Shown piece by piece: positions 9,308-17,254 of a stretch of DNA of 64,000 nucleotides. The translations under genes and the position numbers were made by a program. The stretch is from [Actinomadura] parvosata subsp. kistnae (GTDB taxonomy: Bacteria > Actinomycetota > Actinomycetes > Streptosporangiales > Streptosporangiaceae), in contig NZ_OOHJ01000011.1 of the NCBI RefSeq assembly GCF_900323885.1, forward strand, positions 1-64,000, given 5' to 3'. Within the stretch, counting starts at the first letter, position 1. Each line of letters starts with the position of its first letter. Under the pieces are notes generated by a model. That model saw only the letters and a program-made list of their open reading frames with translations. It was not told the DNA's origin and made no database searches.

Positions 9308-10223
9308 TGGCGGGCACGAGCCGGTCGTGCGCGTCCTCCAGCACGTAGTGGCCGGCTCGCGGATAGACGTGGACCTGGGCGCGGGGCAGGCGGTGCCGCC
9401 ACTCGCGCAGCATGACCGGGTCGAAGACCGGGTCGCGCAGCCCCCAGCCGATCAGCACCGGCCGGTTCGCGAACGCGCCCAGGCCCTCCTCCGCCCGCAG
9501 CAGCAGCGGCCAGGACGGATCTGCGGGCCCGAGCGGGATGTCCTGGACGAACCGCCGGACGGCCACCCGGTGCCCGTGCCCGTCGTCCGGCGCCAGGAAG
9601 GCCGCCCGCACCTCACCCGGCAACCGCCCGCGAACCCCGAACGGCGGCAGCGTGGCCAGCCGGGCGAAGGCGTGATGGCGCAGGAACAGGCGCTCACCCA
9701 GCCGCGTCTCACGCAGCAGCCAGAACGGCAGCCGCAGCGCCGGGCGCACCCGGGGGCCGTGCGGGTTGGGGAAGGCGGCCGAGTTGAGCACGACCAGCCG
9801 GGCCACGCGGCCGGGATGGCGGGCGGCCCAGGCCAGGCCGATGGGGCCGCCCCAGTCGTGCACGACGAGCGTCCAGCCGCGCTCGGGGGCGGCCCGCTCG
9901 GCGATGAGGTGGTCGGTGAGAGCGTCGAGGTCGTCCACGCGGGAGGCCAGGGTGAAGGGGTAACGGTCCTGGGCGGGTTTGTCCGACAGGCCCATGCCGA
10001 GGTGGTCGGGCGCGACGCAGCGGTGCTCGCCGCGCAACGCCAGGATCAGCCGGCGCCACAGGTAGCTCCACGACGGGTTGCCGTGCAGCATGAGCACGGG
10101 GGCGCCGGCCGGGTCGCCCTCGTCCAGGTAGTGGCGGCGCAGGCCGTCGTGGACGAACCAGCGCGAGTCGAAGGGGTAGCCGGGCAGGCGCGTGCCGCCA
10201 CCGGGGCGGAGGTGTCCGGACAT
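9285..10223 (-). CDS. oleB: OleB-like alpha/beta hydrolase (beta-lactone decarboxylase)
   Basis: A 312-aa haloalkane-dehalogenase-fold enzyme. Its start YPFDSRWF, HYLDEGD, MLHGNPSWSYLW (oxyanion), PDHLGMGLSDKP and the nucleophile elbow VVHDWGGP (Asp) are the set seen in OleB proteins, and the C-terminal His is in RAGHYVLED. OleB converts the cis-beta-lactone made by OleC to an olefin and CO2. The ATG at 10223 overlaps the stop of oleD (TGATG), so the two are coupled. A true haloalkane dehalogenase is the alternative, but the linkage to oleC and oleD argues against it. Confidence 0.85.
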   Translation of the reverse strand: MSGHLRPGGGTRLPGYPFDSRWFVHDGLRRHYLDEGDPAGAPVLMLHGNPSWSYLWRRLILALRGEHRCVAPDHLGMGLSDKPAQDRYPFTLASRVDDLDALTDHLIAERAAPERGWTLVVHDWGGPIGLAWAARHPGRVARLVVLNSAAFPNPHGPRVRPALRLPFWLLRETRLGERLFLRHHAFARLATLPPFGVRGRLPGEVRAAFLAPDDGHGHRVAVRRFVQDIPLGPADPSWPLLLRAEEGLGAFANRPVLIGWGLRDPVFDPVMLREWRHRLPRAQVHVYPRAGHYVLEDAHDRLVPAITAFLGR

Positions 10224-11281
10224 CAGGACCTCAGCGACGGCCGTGCGGGACGGCGGTCCGACGGCGCATTCCAGGGCTCCAGGCGTGCGTCCTGGGTGCC
10301 GGACAGGTGGGCGGTGAGCCTTGCCAGGCCCTCCGCCGTGCTGACGCGCGGCTCGTACCCCAGGTCGCGGCGGGCGGCCGTCAGGTCGAACCAGTGCGAG
10401 GTCGTGGCCTGGACGGCGGCCAGCCGGGTGAGCGGCGGCTCCGCTCGTACGGCGGCGAGCCGGTAGGCGTGCTCGACGGCCACGGCCGTGGCGCGGGCGA
10501 GGCGGGCCGGGACGAGCCGCGTCACCGGTGGCGCACCAGCGGCGGCCAGCAGGGCGTTGACCCAGGAGACGGCCGGGGCGGGCGCGTCCTGGGTGATGAA
10601 GTAGGCGCGGCCGGCGGCGGGCGAGCCGGGGGCGAGCGCGTCCAGGGCCAGCAGGTGGGCCTCGGCGGCGTTGTCCACGTACACCGTGTCGATGCGTTTG
10701 CCGGGCGCACGCGGCAGGATCAGCCGGCCGCGGCGGGCCGCCGCGACGAGCCGCGGCAGGAAGTGCGGGTCGCCAGGCCCCCAGATGAGGTGCGGGCGCA
10801 GCGCGACGGTGGCGAGCCGGTCGCCGTTCGCGGCCAGGACGAGCCGCTCGGCGATCGCCTTGCTGGCCGGGTAGGAGGCCAGGAAGCGGCGGGCGTAGGG
10901 GGCCGACTCGTCCACGCCCTCCAGGTCGCGGCCGTCGTGCACGACGCTCGGCGAGGAGGTGTGCACCAGGCGGGGGACGCCGGCGCGCAGGCAGGCGTCG
11001 ATCACGTTCGCGGTGCCGTCCACGTTGATCGAGCGGTAGGCGCGGGCCGGCCCCCACACGCCGGCCAGGGCGGCGCAGTGCACGACGGCCTCGCGGCCCG
11101 CCACGGCGGCCCGTACGGCATCGGGGTCGCGCACGTCGGCGGTGTGCTGGACGACGCCGAGCGCGGCCAGCTCCGGGTAGTGGCGGCGGTTCAGGGCCGA
11201 GACGTGGTCGCCGCGCGCGGTCAGCAGCCGGCACACGGCCTGGCCGAGGAACCCGCCGCCGCCGGTCACCAGGACCTTCAC
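10223..11281 (-). CDS. oleD: OleD-like NAD(P)H-dependent 2-alkyl-3-ketoacid reductase
   Basis: A 352-aa extended short-chain dehydrogenase of the 3-beta-HSD type. The N-terminal VTGGGGFLGQAV binds the nucleotide, HTSSPSVV holds the Ser, and SYPASKAIAE holds the YxxxK pair near residue 155. OleD reduces the beta-ketoacid from OleA to a beta-hydroxyacid. The GTG at 11281 overlaps the stop of oleC (GTGA) and its own stop overlaps the oleB start, which gives a tight C-D-B operon. The order and overlaps support the family reading over a steroid dehydrogenase. Confidence 0.85.
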   Translation of the reverse strand: MKVLVTGGGGFLGQAVCRLLTARGDHVSALNRRHYPELAALGVVQHTADVRDPDAVRAAVAGREAVVHCAALAGVWGPARAYRSINVDGTANVIDACLRAGVPRLVHTSSPSVVHDGRDLEGVDESAPYARRFLASYPASKAIAERLVLAANGDRLATVALRPHLIWGPGDPHFLPRLVAAARRGRLILPRAPGKRIDTVYVDNAAEAHLLALDALAPGSPAAGRAYFITQDAPAPAVSWVNALLAAAGAPPVTRLVPARLARATAVAVEHAYRLAAVRAEPPLTRLAAVQATTSHWFDLTAARRDLGYEPRVSTAEGLARLTAHLSGTQDARLEPWNAPSDRRPARPSLRS

Positions 11282-12897
11282 CGCTCCTCCCGGCCCAGCC
11301 GGCGGGCGGCCCAATCGGCGAGGAGGGGACGGCGGATCTTGCTGGCGTGCCGGACGTCCATCGGGAAGCCCCGGTGCGGCAGCACCTCCGCGATGCCGCC
11401 GAGGGTGATGGCGCGGGCTCGGACGCGTTCGACGAGGTCGCGGCGCTCGCGGCGGGAGGTGCCCGGCTCGCACTCCACGCACAGCACCGGGCGCTGGCCG
11501 CCCGGCGGGCCCACGGCCACCAGCGCGCTGCGCCGCACGCCCGGCAGCGCGTCGATGATCGGCTCCACCTGGTCGGTGTAGAGGTCGCCGCCGGCGGTGC
11601 GGACGCGCTCGCTCTTGCGCCCGGCGAACCACAGCCGCCCCTGCTCGTCCTGCCAGCCGAGGTCGCCCATGCGGTGCACCGGCTCGCCGTGGTCGTCGAT
11701 GCGGGCCAGGGCGCTCTCGTGCGGGCGGGCGAGGTAGGGGTCGCCGACCGCGGGGCCGGCCACGGTGATCTCGCCGACGGTGCCGGGCGGCACCATCAGG
11801 TCGTCCGACCAGTGCGGGATCGGCTCGTCGGTGACGCGGATGACGCGGACCACGTTCCCCGGCAGGACGGAGCCCAGGCAGGTGCCGGCGCCGCGGGCGG
11901 TGGCCGGCGCGGTGGCGGTGAGCTCGGCCGCGTCCGCCATGCTGACGAGCAGGCATTCGGTCGCGCCGTACACCGAGCGCACGTCCGCGTGCGCCGGCAG
12001 GCACCGCCGGGCGCGGTCCAGCACCGGGTACGGCAGCGGCGCGCCGGCGGTGAGCACGATCTCGACGCCGTCCAGCACCTGGCCGTGGCGCAGGCAGTGG
12101 CGGGCGAGCCGGTCCAGCAGGGCGGGTGCGGCGAACAGGCCGCGCACGCCGTTCGTGGTGATGGAGCGGACCATGGCGGCGGGATCGGTGCGGTCCGGGC
12201 GGCGCAGGTCGAGCCGCGGGATGACGGCGGCGCACCCCATCGACGGCGCCGCCACCGCGAACGGCAGGAACGTCGAGTACACGGTCGCGCCCGGCTCCAG
12301 CGCCCCCAACTGGGCCAGCAGGCCGGTCTGCCCGGTGAGGTGCCGGTGGCGGTAGGGCACCCCCTTCGGCGGGCCGGTCGAGCCGGAGGTGAAGGCGATG
12401 AGCGCCAGGTCGTCGGCGTCCGGACCCGCCGCCGCCTGGACGTACGGTGTGCGGGGCCTGGTGAGCCAGAGGGTGCGGGTGGCGAGCGTGACGGTGGTGT
12501 GCACGCTGTCGGCCGCCCAGCCCAGCATCGCGCGCGCCAGGTGCGCGCGCGGCACCCCGATGAACGCCCCCGGAGCCGCCTCCGCGAGGCACGCGCCGAT
12601 GGCCCGCACGCCGAGCCCCGGATCGATCAGGACGGGTACCGCCCGCAGCCGCAGCAGGGCCAGGACCACGGCCACCAGCTCCCGGCCGGGCGGGATCATC
12701 ACGGCGGCCCGCGTCCCCGGCGTCACCCCCGCCCGCGACAGCCTGGCCGCCGCCCGGGTGATGAGCTCGTCGAGCCGGGCGTACGTCAGCGTCTCGGGAC
12801 GGCGGCGGCGCCGGTCCACGTGGCAGGCGGCCGTGCCGGGGTGGGCGCGGGCCCAGTGCTCGGTCATGGCCACGACGTCGAAGAGCGGGGTGGTCAC
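11278..12897 (-). CDS. oleC: OleC-like beta-lactone synthetase (AMP-forming)
   Basis: A 539-aa ANL-superfamily enzyme. It has the P-loop-like FTSGSTGPPKGV (about residue 175), YGATE (about 322), GDLGWQDEQGRLWFAGRKSERVR (split here as the D..GR..K core, about 420-443), and a short C-terminal domain ending HASKIRRPLL. OleC adenylates a beta-hydroxyacid and closes it to a beta-lactone. The GTG at 12897 has GGAAGGTGATGCG in front, the same leader type as the symporter gene at 20328. It heads the oleC-oleD-oleB operon, 44 bp after a small secreted-protein gene. An ordinary acyl-CoA ligase is the alternative, made unlikely by the neighbours. Confidence 0.85.
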   Translation of the reverse strand: MTTPLFDVVAMTEHWARAHPGTAACHVDRRRRRPETLTYARLDELITRAAARLSRAGVTPGTRAAVMIPPGRELVAVVLALLRLRAVPVLIDPGLGVRAIGACLAEAAPGAFIGVPRAHLARAMLGWAADSVHTTVTLATRTLWLTRPRTPYVQAAAGPDADDLALIAFTSGSTGPPKGVPYRHRHLTGQTGLLAQLGALEPGATVYSTFLPFAVAAPSMGCAAVIPRLDLRRPDRTDPAAMVRSITTNGVRGLFAAPALLDRLARHCLRHGQVLDGVEIVLTAGAPLPYPVLDRARRCLPAHADVRSVYGATECLLVSMADAAELTATAPATARGAGTCLGSVLPGNVVRVIRVTDEPIPHWSDDLMVPPGTVGEITVAGPAVGDPYLARPHESALARIDDHGEPVHRMGDLGWQDEQGRLWFAGRKSERVRTAGGDLYTDQVEPIIDALPGVRRSALVAVGPPGGQRPVLCVECEPGTSRRERRDLVERVRARAITLGGIAEVLPHRGFPMDVRHASKIRRPLLADWAARRLGREER

Positions 12898-12941
12898 ACC
12901 GCATCACCTTCCACAGCTCGAAAGGAGCGACTCGGGCGGGC

Positions 12942-13418
12942 TCAGCAGGAGGCGGCCTCCAGGACGCGGACGTCCCTGGGCAGCTCGAAGCCGAGAAACC
13001 TCGGCGCCGGCCCCGCCGCCCCCTGAACCTGGGCGCCCTGAGCCTGGGCGCCCTGGGCCTGAGCGTCCTGGGGCGGCTGGGACACCCCGGTTCCTGGCAC
13101 CGTTCCGGACGTCGTGCCGGGCACTGTGCCAGGCGCCATGCCGTTCGTCGCGCCGGTCGCCGCCACGCCCGCCGCCGCGCTCGCCGTCGCGGCCGGTGCC
13201 GTGCTGCTCGCGGAGGCCGCTCCCGTCGCGGAGCTCGGCGCGAAGAAGTTCGTGACGGCCTGGGCCAGCGACTGCACGGGCACGGTGACGCACACCCGGT
13301 CCGGGTCGGCGGCCGAGGGCAGGAGGCCGGCGGGAGTGTCGTCGGCGGCGGCCGGGCCGGTGGGCGCGCAGGCGATCAGGGCGGCGGCGAGCAGGCCGGC
13401 GGTGGCGGAGATACGCAC
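12942..13418 (-). CDS. Small secreted protein, paralogue of the gene at 16636
   Basis: 158 aa: a signal peptide (ISATAGLLAAALIACAPTGPAAA), a block RVCVTVPVQSLAQAVTNFF, an Ala/Ser/Thr-rich region, repeats (GTVPGT, AQAQGAQ), and the end LPRDVRVLEAASC. The protein at 16636 has the same plan: KFCISVPV, then LPRNVLVLQAAPC. Each thus has one internal and one terminal Cys, which could form a disulfide. The starts also match in their leaders (AAGGACTCATC before GTG here, AAGGAGTCATT there). I do not recognise the family. Its place between the KAS and oleC genes suggests a role with the lipid product, for example as a carrier or envelope protein (inference). Confidence 0.7.
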   Translation of the reverse strand: MRISATAGLLAAALIACAPTGPAAADDTPAGLLPSAADPDRVCVTVPVQSLAQAVTNFFAPSSATGAASASSTAPAATASAAAGVAATGATNGMAPGTVPGTTSGTVPGTGVSQPPQDAQAQGAQAQGAQVQGAAGPAPRFLGFELPRDVRVLEAASC

Positions 13419-13430
13419 GATGAGTCCTTC

Positions 13431-13460
13431 GTCAAGGTGTCGGAAATCAAGGTGTCGGCA
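13431..13460. repeat. 15-bp direct repeat upstream of the small secreted-protein gene
   Basis: Two adjacent copies of TCAAGGTGTCGGxAA (13431-13445 and 13446-13460) sit 13 bp upstream of the start codon of the minus-strand gene at 13418, in the 57-bp gap after the KAS stop. This could be a tandem operator. Confidence 0.45.
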
Positions 13461-13475
13461 AGCGGATGGCGAGAG

Positions 13476-14728
13476 TCAGTGCGGCGAGAAGACGAGCGTG
13501 GCGTTGTGGCCGCCGAAGCCGAACGAGTTGGACATCACCGGCCCCGGCGGCATGGGCCGGACCCGGCTGACGACGTCGACGTCGCACCGAGGGTCCAGGT
13601 GGTCGAGGTTGGCGGTGGGCGGGATGACGCGTTCGTTCAGCGCGAGGACGGCGGCGACGGCCTCGATGGCGCCGGCGCCGGCGATGGCGTGCCCGGTGAC
13701 GCCCTTGATCGAGGTGACGGGCACCCGCGCGGGGCCGAACACCTCGTTGATCGCCTGGGCTTCGGCCACGTCGTTGAGCGGCGTGCCGGTGCCGTGCGCG
13801 TTGACGTGCGCGATCTCGTACGGTGCCAGGCGGGCGTCGGCGAGGGCGGCGCGCATGCAGCGGGCGGCGCCCTCGCCGTGCGGCGGCGGCGCGGTGAGGT
13901 GGTGGGCGTCGGAGGTGGAGGCGTAGCCGGTGAGCTCGGCGTAGACGCGGGCGTCGCGGCGCAGGGCGTGCTCGAGGTTCTCCAGGATGAGGAAGGCGGC
14001 GCCCTCGGCCAGGACGAACCCGTCGCGGTCGCGGTCGAAGGGCCGGCTGGCGCGTTCCGGCGCGTCGTTGCGCTGCGACAGGGCCTGGCAGCGGTGGAAG
14101 GCGAGCAGCACGGTCGGCGTGACGCAGGCGTCCGCGCCGCCGGCGATGACGAGGTCGGCGGAGCCGTCGCGGACGAGGCGGGCCGCTTCGCCGATGGCGT
14201 GGGAGCCGGAGGCGCAGGCCGTCTCGACCGACAGGCTGGGGCCCTGGACGCGGTGCTGGATGCCGATCGCGGCCGCCGCCGAATTGTGCATGATCATCGG
14301 CACGTGGAGGGGGCCGGGGTTGCCGCGTTCGGGTGCCGGCCGGCGAGCATGACCGCCTCGTCGGACATCCTGCCGCCGAAGCCGGTGCCGGTCACGACTC
14401 CTCGCCGGTGCGGCGGGGTCCCGGTGGGGCCGTCGAGGTGGGAGGCGTCGGGGAAGGCGTCCGTCAGGGCGTCGGTGGCGGCGCACAGCGCGAGCTGGGC
14501 CACCCGGTCGAGCCGGGACGCCTGCTTGGGCGTCAGGTACGCCGAGGTGTCGAAGCCGGTGATCTGGCAGGCGAACCCGACGCCGAGCCCCTCGGTGTCG
14601 AACGAGGTGATCGGACGGGCGGTGGAGCGGCCGGCGAGCAGCGCGTTCCACAGCTCCTTGGGGTGGGCGCCGGCGGGGGTGCGGACGCCCAGCCCGGTCA
14701 CCGCGACGCGGGCGCGCGAGCCGTTCAC
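13476..14728 (-). CDS. Beta-ketoacyl-ACP synthase (FabF/KAS II type), single-base frameshift
   Basis: With one base restored between about 14318 and 14337 this is a 417-aa elongating ketosynthase. Catalytic Cys is in VETACASGS, and the two His are in NAHGTGTPLND and KGVTGHAIAGAGA; the glycine-rich SNSFGFGGHNA closes the fold. All catalytic residues are intact, which argues against a dead gene. The upstream frame reaches HPNAATP and the downstream frame resumes at NPGPLHVPMIMHNS. The GTG at 14728 overlaps the ACP stop (GTGA). As a second, non-housekeeping KAS with a private ACP, it probably builds or extends the acyl chain used by OleA (inference). Confidence 0.82.
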
Positions 14729-14976
14729 GCCGGCTCGCTCAGCAGCAGGAGGCGGGCCTTGGCGAGGACGTCCCCGACGGTCCGTACGTCGGCGAGGGTC
14801 TCGCGGGGCAGCGGGCCCCACGTGTCCTCCAGGGCGACGTGGAGCTCGGCCAGGTCGAGGCTGTCGGCGTCCAGGTCCTCGCGCAGCAGCGCGTCCTCGG
14901 TGACCCGGGCCGGATCGACCTTCAAGATCTTCGCGCAGCGCTCGCGCACCACGGTCACGATGTCTTCGTCGCTCAC
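14725..14976 (-). CDS. Acyl carrier protein
   Basis: 83 aa with the canonical phosphopantetheine site DADSLDLAEL (Ser about residue 37) and acidic helices. The GTG at 14976 has GGAAGGAG six bases ahead; the frame is open to 15018 but without a ribosome site. Its stop overlaps the KAS start, so it is coupled 1:1 with that enzyme. The duplicated 77-bp promoter element ends 38 bp upstream of the start, which makes this the first gene of its operon. Confidence 0.9.
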   Translation of the reverse strand: MSDEDIVTVVRERCAKILKVDPARVTEDALLREDLDADSLDLAELHVALEDTWGPLPRETLADVRTVGDVLAKARLLLLSEPA

Positions 14977-15013
14977 AGCGAGCTCCTTCCTCCGAGACGT
15001 CGTCAGCGCTCGT

Positions 15014-15090
15014 GTCACCCAGCGTCGCCGATAGGGCGATAGATGATCTCTTGTGGCACGTCGTCCGCCGTTAAGGAGTTGATCAAGTTT
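15014..15090 (-). promoter_or_regulatory. 77-bp conserved promoter element, copy A
   Basis: This segment matches 17034-17110 without gaps at 67 of 77 positions. The ends are the most conserved: GTCACCCAGCGTCGCCGAT on one side and TTAAGGAGTTGATCAAGTTT on the other, the latter with the 8-bp palindrome TTGATCAA. It lies 38 bp upstream of the ACP gene start in the same orientation and distance as copy B (42 bp) from its gene. A shared promoter plus activator or operator site for a cluster regulator is the likely role. I cannot name the sigma factor. Confidence 0.75.
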
Positions 15091-15199
15091 TGCCGGGACG
15101 CGGTTCGCCCGGGCCGCCGCAGATCATGCTCGGTTCTGTCGTGGGCGCGCCTGAGCAGGATCAGCAGCGCGCCGATCACGGCCAGTACGAGGAGATGAC

Positions 15200-15838
15200 A
15201 TGCCCGTTCACCCGCTCATGCCCGCACGCCCGCTCATGCCCGCACGCCTGCCCATGCCCGTCCGCCCGCTCACGGCCGCTCGCCCGCTGATGACCGCTCG
15301 CCCGCTGGTGGCCGCGGCGGTCGCGGTGGTGATGACCGCCGCCCCGGCCTCCGCTTCCGGGGTGAGCGTGCAGCAGACGCTGCTCACCTGCCAGGTGTCC
15401 ACCACCTCGGAGCGCCCGATCACGTTCACCCCGCCGGTCAAGCTGATGCCCCGCACCGTGACGGCCCAGGCCGGCATCGTGCTGACCGGCTGCTCCTCGT
15501 CCACGCCGGCGGCGGCCAACCTGCGCACGGGCGTGATGTCCGTGCGCAGCACCGGCCGCGCCTCGTGCGCCGGCGTGCGGGACGTGCACGGCAAGGGCAC
15601 CATCACCTGGTACGGCGCGGACGGCACCCGCACCGGCATGTCCACCGTGCGGCCGTCGGTGCAGAAGGTGGCCGGTTACAACCCCGGCGACATGCTGCTC
15701 GGCGGGCGGGTCACCAAGGGGGCGCTGGCCGGGGCGAACGTGGTCGGCACCGCCACCCCCACCTCCGACGTCAGCGTCTGCGCCACGAAGGGGCTCGGCG
15801 CCGTCCACGGCACCGGCAAGATCACCTTCATTTCCTGA
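15200..15838 (+). CDS. Secreted four-Cys protein with a repeated Met-Pro-Ala-Arg leader
   Basis: 212 aa. The first 37 residues are hexapeptide-like repeats (MPARPL, MPVRPL, MTARPL) encoded by an 18-bp tandem repeat; then comes a hydrophobic stretch VAAAVAVVMTAAPASAS that ends in a typical signal-peptidase site. The mature part has four Cys (LTCQV, TGCSS, SCAGV, SVCAT), probably two disulfides, and is rich in beta strands. Starts at any of several in-frame Met codons would give the same mature protein; the first (15200) has GAGGAG in front. Its 3' end overlaps the convergent methyltransferase by 11 bp. It resembles orphan exported actinobacterial proteins; function unknown. Confidence 0.75.
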   Translation: MPVHPLMPARPLMPARLPMPVRPLTAARPLMTARPLVAAAVAVVMTAAPASASGVSVQQTLLTCQVSTTSERPITFTPPVKLMPRTVTAQAGIVLTGCSSSTPAAANLRTGVMSVRSTGRASCAGVRDVHGKGTITWYGADGTRTGMSTVRPSVQKVAGYNPGDMLLGGRVTKGALAGANVVGTATPTSDVSVCATKGLGAVHGTGKITFIS

Positions 15839-16562
15839 CGTACGCGCGCTCGATGAAGGGGCGCTCGCACAGGTGGTAGAAGAGGTAGATGCCGAGCTGG
15901 AAGGCCGCCGCCACGGCCAGGCCCTCCAGCGAGTGCGACCACAGCGCCCACCCGTAGGCGTGCAGGTTGCCGGCCCCGTACATGGGGTTGCGCAGGTGGC
16001 GGTAGGGGCCGGCGACGACCAGCTCGCTCGCGTCCCCGATCGGTCGGCCCATGAACATGTCGCGGCAGTAGTACGTGTCCAGGCCGGCGGTGCGGGCCGC
16101 CCACAGTTTGTAGAACGTGCCCACCGCCATGAGGGCCGCCCCGGCGGCGTACGCGGCCCAGGACGGGACGGCGGCGGGCAGGCTGTCACCGTAGGCGTAG
16201 ATGACGACGGCCTGCGCGAAGCCCTGGTTCATGAACAGCACGCCCAGGGCGACCTCGTACAGGGCGTAGGCGCGGTCCTCGCCGAAGCGGGCGATGAGGG
16301 CCGTGCGGCCGGGGCCGCCCAGGGTCAGGCTCAGGCCGCCGTAGTACAGCAGCCACACCGTCGCGGCGTAGGCGGTCGCGACCGCCGGGGTCGTCAGGAC
16401 GGGGGTGAGCAGGTAGTACAGGGCGGCCGTCAGGACGAACAGGAGCAGGCGGGCCGGGCGGTAGCGGGTGCCACGGTCCAGCCGCAGACCGGAGATGCCG
16501 AGCAGGATGACGGGCCACCGCCAGGCGGTGGTCCGAGTGGCGGCGGCGGTGATGGTGTGCAT
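15828..16562 (-). CDS. Membrane methyltransferase (PEMT/isoprenylcysteine methyltransferase superfamily)
   Basis: A 244-aa integral membrane protein with about six helices. The SAM-binding signature VAGPYRHLRNPMYGAGNL (about residues 180-197, GPYRxxRxPMY) followed by a hydrophobic helix and a C-terminal ERPF(I)ERAY is that of PEMT/ICMT-type enzymes, which methylate lipids or C-terminal cysteines. In this neighbourhood two secreted proteins end in Cys, but those would be outside the cell, so a lipid substrate is more plausible. It follows the small secreted-protein gene at 16636 on the same strand after 73 bp. Confidence 0.75.
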   Translation of the reverse strand: MHTITAAATRTTAWRWPVILLGISGLRLDRGTRYRPARLLLFVLTAALYYLLTPVLTTPAVATAYAATVWLLYYGGLSLTLGGPGRTALIARFGEDRAYALYEVALGVLFMNQGFAQAVVIYAYGDSLPAAVPSWAAYAAGAALMAVGTFYKLWAARTAGLDTYYCRDMFMGRPIGDASELVVAGPYRHLRNPMYGAGNLHAYGWALWSHSLEGLAVAAAFQLGIYLFYHLCERPFIERAYVRK

Positions 16563-16589
16563 GTGCGGGTCTTTCCGTTCACTAGACGG

Positions 16590-16618
16590 ATAGTGACTCT
16601 ATCGTGACTCACCGTGAC
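16590..16618. promoter_or_regulatory. Tandem GTGACTC direct repeats upstream of the methyltransferase gene
   Basis: ATAGTGACTC (16590-16599) and TATCGTGACTC (16600-16610) stand head to tail, with a further GTGAC at 16613-16617. They occupy the gap between the small secreted-protein gene and the methyltransferase gene, 28 to 55 bp upstream of its start. They look like a tandem regulator site. Confidence 0.45.
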
Positions 16619-16635
16619 GCTTGGGTGGTCGGCCT

Positions 16636-16992
16636 TCAGCAGGGGGCGGCCTGGAGGACGAGCACGTTCCGGGGCAGGGCGGGCCCGGCCGCCGCACCTG
16701 TGGCGGCGGCGTCCGGTGCGGTACCACTCGCGGAGGCGGTGCTCGCGGCGGCGAAGCTCGCGACGAAGGAGCTGAAGGCCTCGGCCATCGCGCTCACCGG
16801 GACACTGATGCAGAACTTGCCCGGGTCGCCACCGGGCGCCCCGGCCGCCGGGACGGCCACGTCGCTCAGGTCGCTCAGGTCGTTCAGGTCGGTCACGTCG
16901 GTCAGGTCAGCCAGGTCGGGGACGTCAGCGGCGGCGGCGGGGCCGGCGAGCAGGACGGCGCTGAGGGCGGCGGCGAGGACGCGAATGCGCAC
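16636..16992 (-). CDS. Small secreted protein, paralogue of the gene at 12942
   Basis: 118 aa: signal peptide (MRIRVLAAALSAVLLAGPAAA), an acidic repeat of D-L-T/S-D units (about residues 23-45) written in 9-bp DNA repeats, the block KFCISVPVSAMAEAFSSF, an Ala-rich stretch and the end LPRNVLVLQAAPC. The two Cys and the C-terminal motif are shared with the protein at 12942, while the repeats differ. The GTG at 16992 has AAGGAG in front and promoter element copy B 42 bp upstream. No known family is recognised. Its coupling to the ACP/KAS operon through the shared promoter argues for the same pathway. Confidence 0.72.
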   Translation of the reverse strand: MRIRVLAAALSAVLLAGPAAAADVPDLADLTDVTDLNDLSDLSDVAVPAAGAPGGDPGKFCISVPVSAMAEAFSSFVASFAAASTASASGTAPDAAATGAAAGPALPRNVLVLQAAPC

Positions 16993-17033
16993 AATGACTC
17001 CTTGGTCGGTACGGCGACAGATCAGAGGGGTCT

Positions 17034-17110
17034 GTCACCCAGCGTCGCCGATGCGGCAATAGATGATCACTTGTGACGCGACGTGCCCCGTTAAGGAATT
17101 GATCAAGTTT
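17034..17110 (-). promoter_or_regulatory. 77-bp conserved promoter element, copy B
   Basis: The partner of the element at 15014, 87 % identical over 77 bp, again ending 42 bp before the GTG of a minus-strand gene. It includes AATTGATCAAGTTT with the palindrome TTGATCAA and the block GTCACCCAGCGTCGCCGAT. The aldo/keto reductase gene starts 145 bp away on the other strand and could also be affected. Confidence 0.75.
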
Positions 17111-17254
17111 GCACCGATGAGTTCCGGCGCCCGTCGTCGGCCGCTTCACCGGCCCGGAGGGCGACCTGATCGGCGTGATCGGCGCGCCCGCCCCGTGGCC
17201 GCCGTCGTGTCACCCCGTGTCCAGGACCCTCCCCAGGGTCTACGGTGGAGGGTC

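Noticed and set aside
9285..10223. Calling the alpha/beta hydrolase a haloalkane dehalogenase
   Set aside because: The fold is the same, but the coupled oleD and oleC genes and the OleB-type N-terminus make a beta-lactone decarboxylase more likely.
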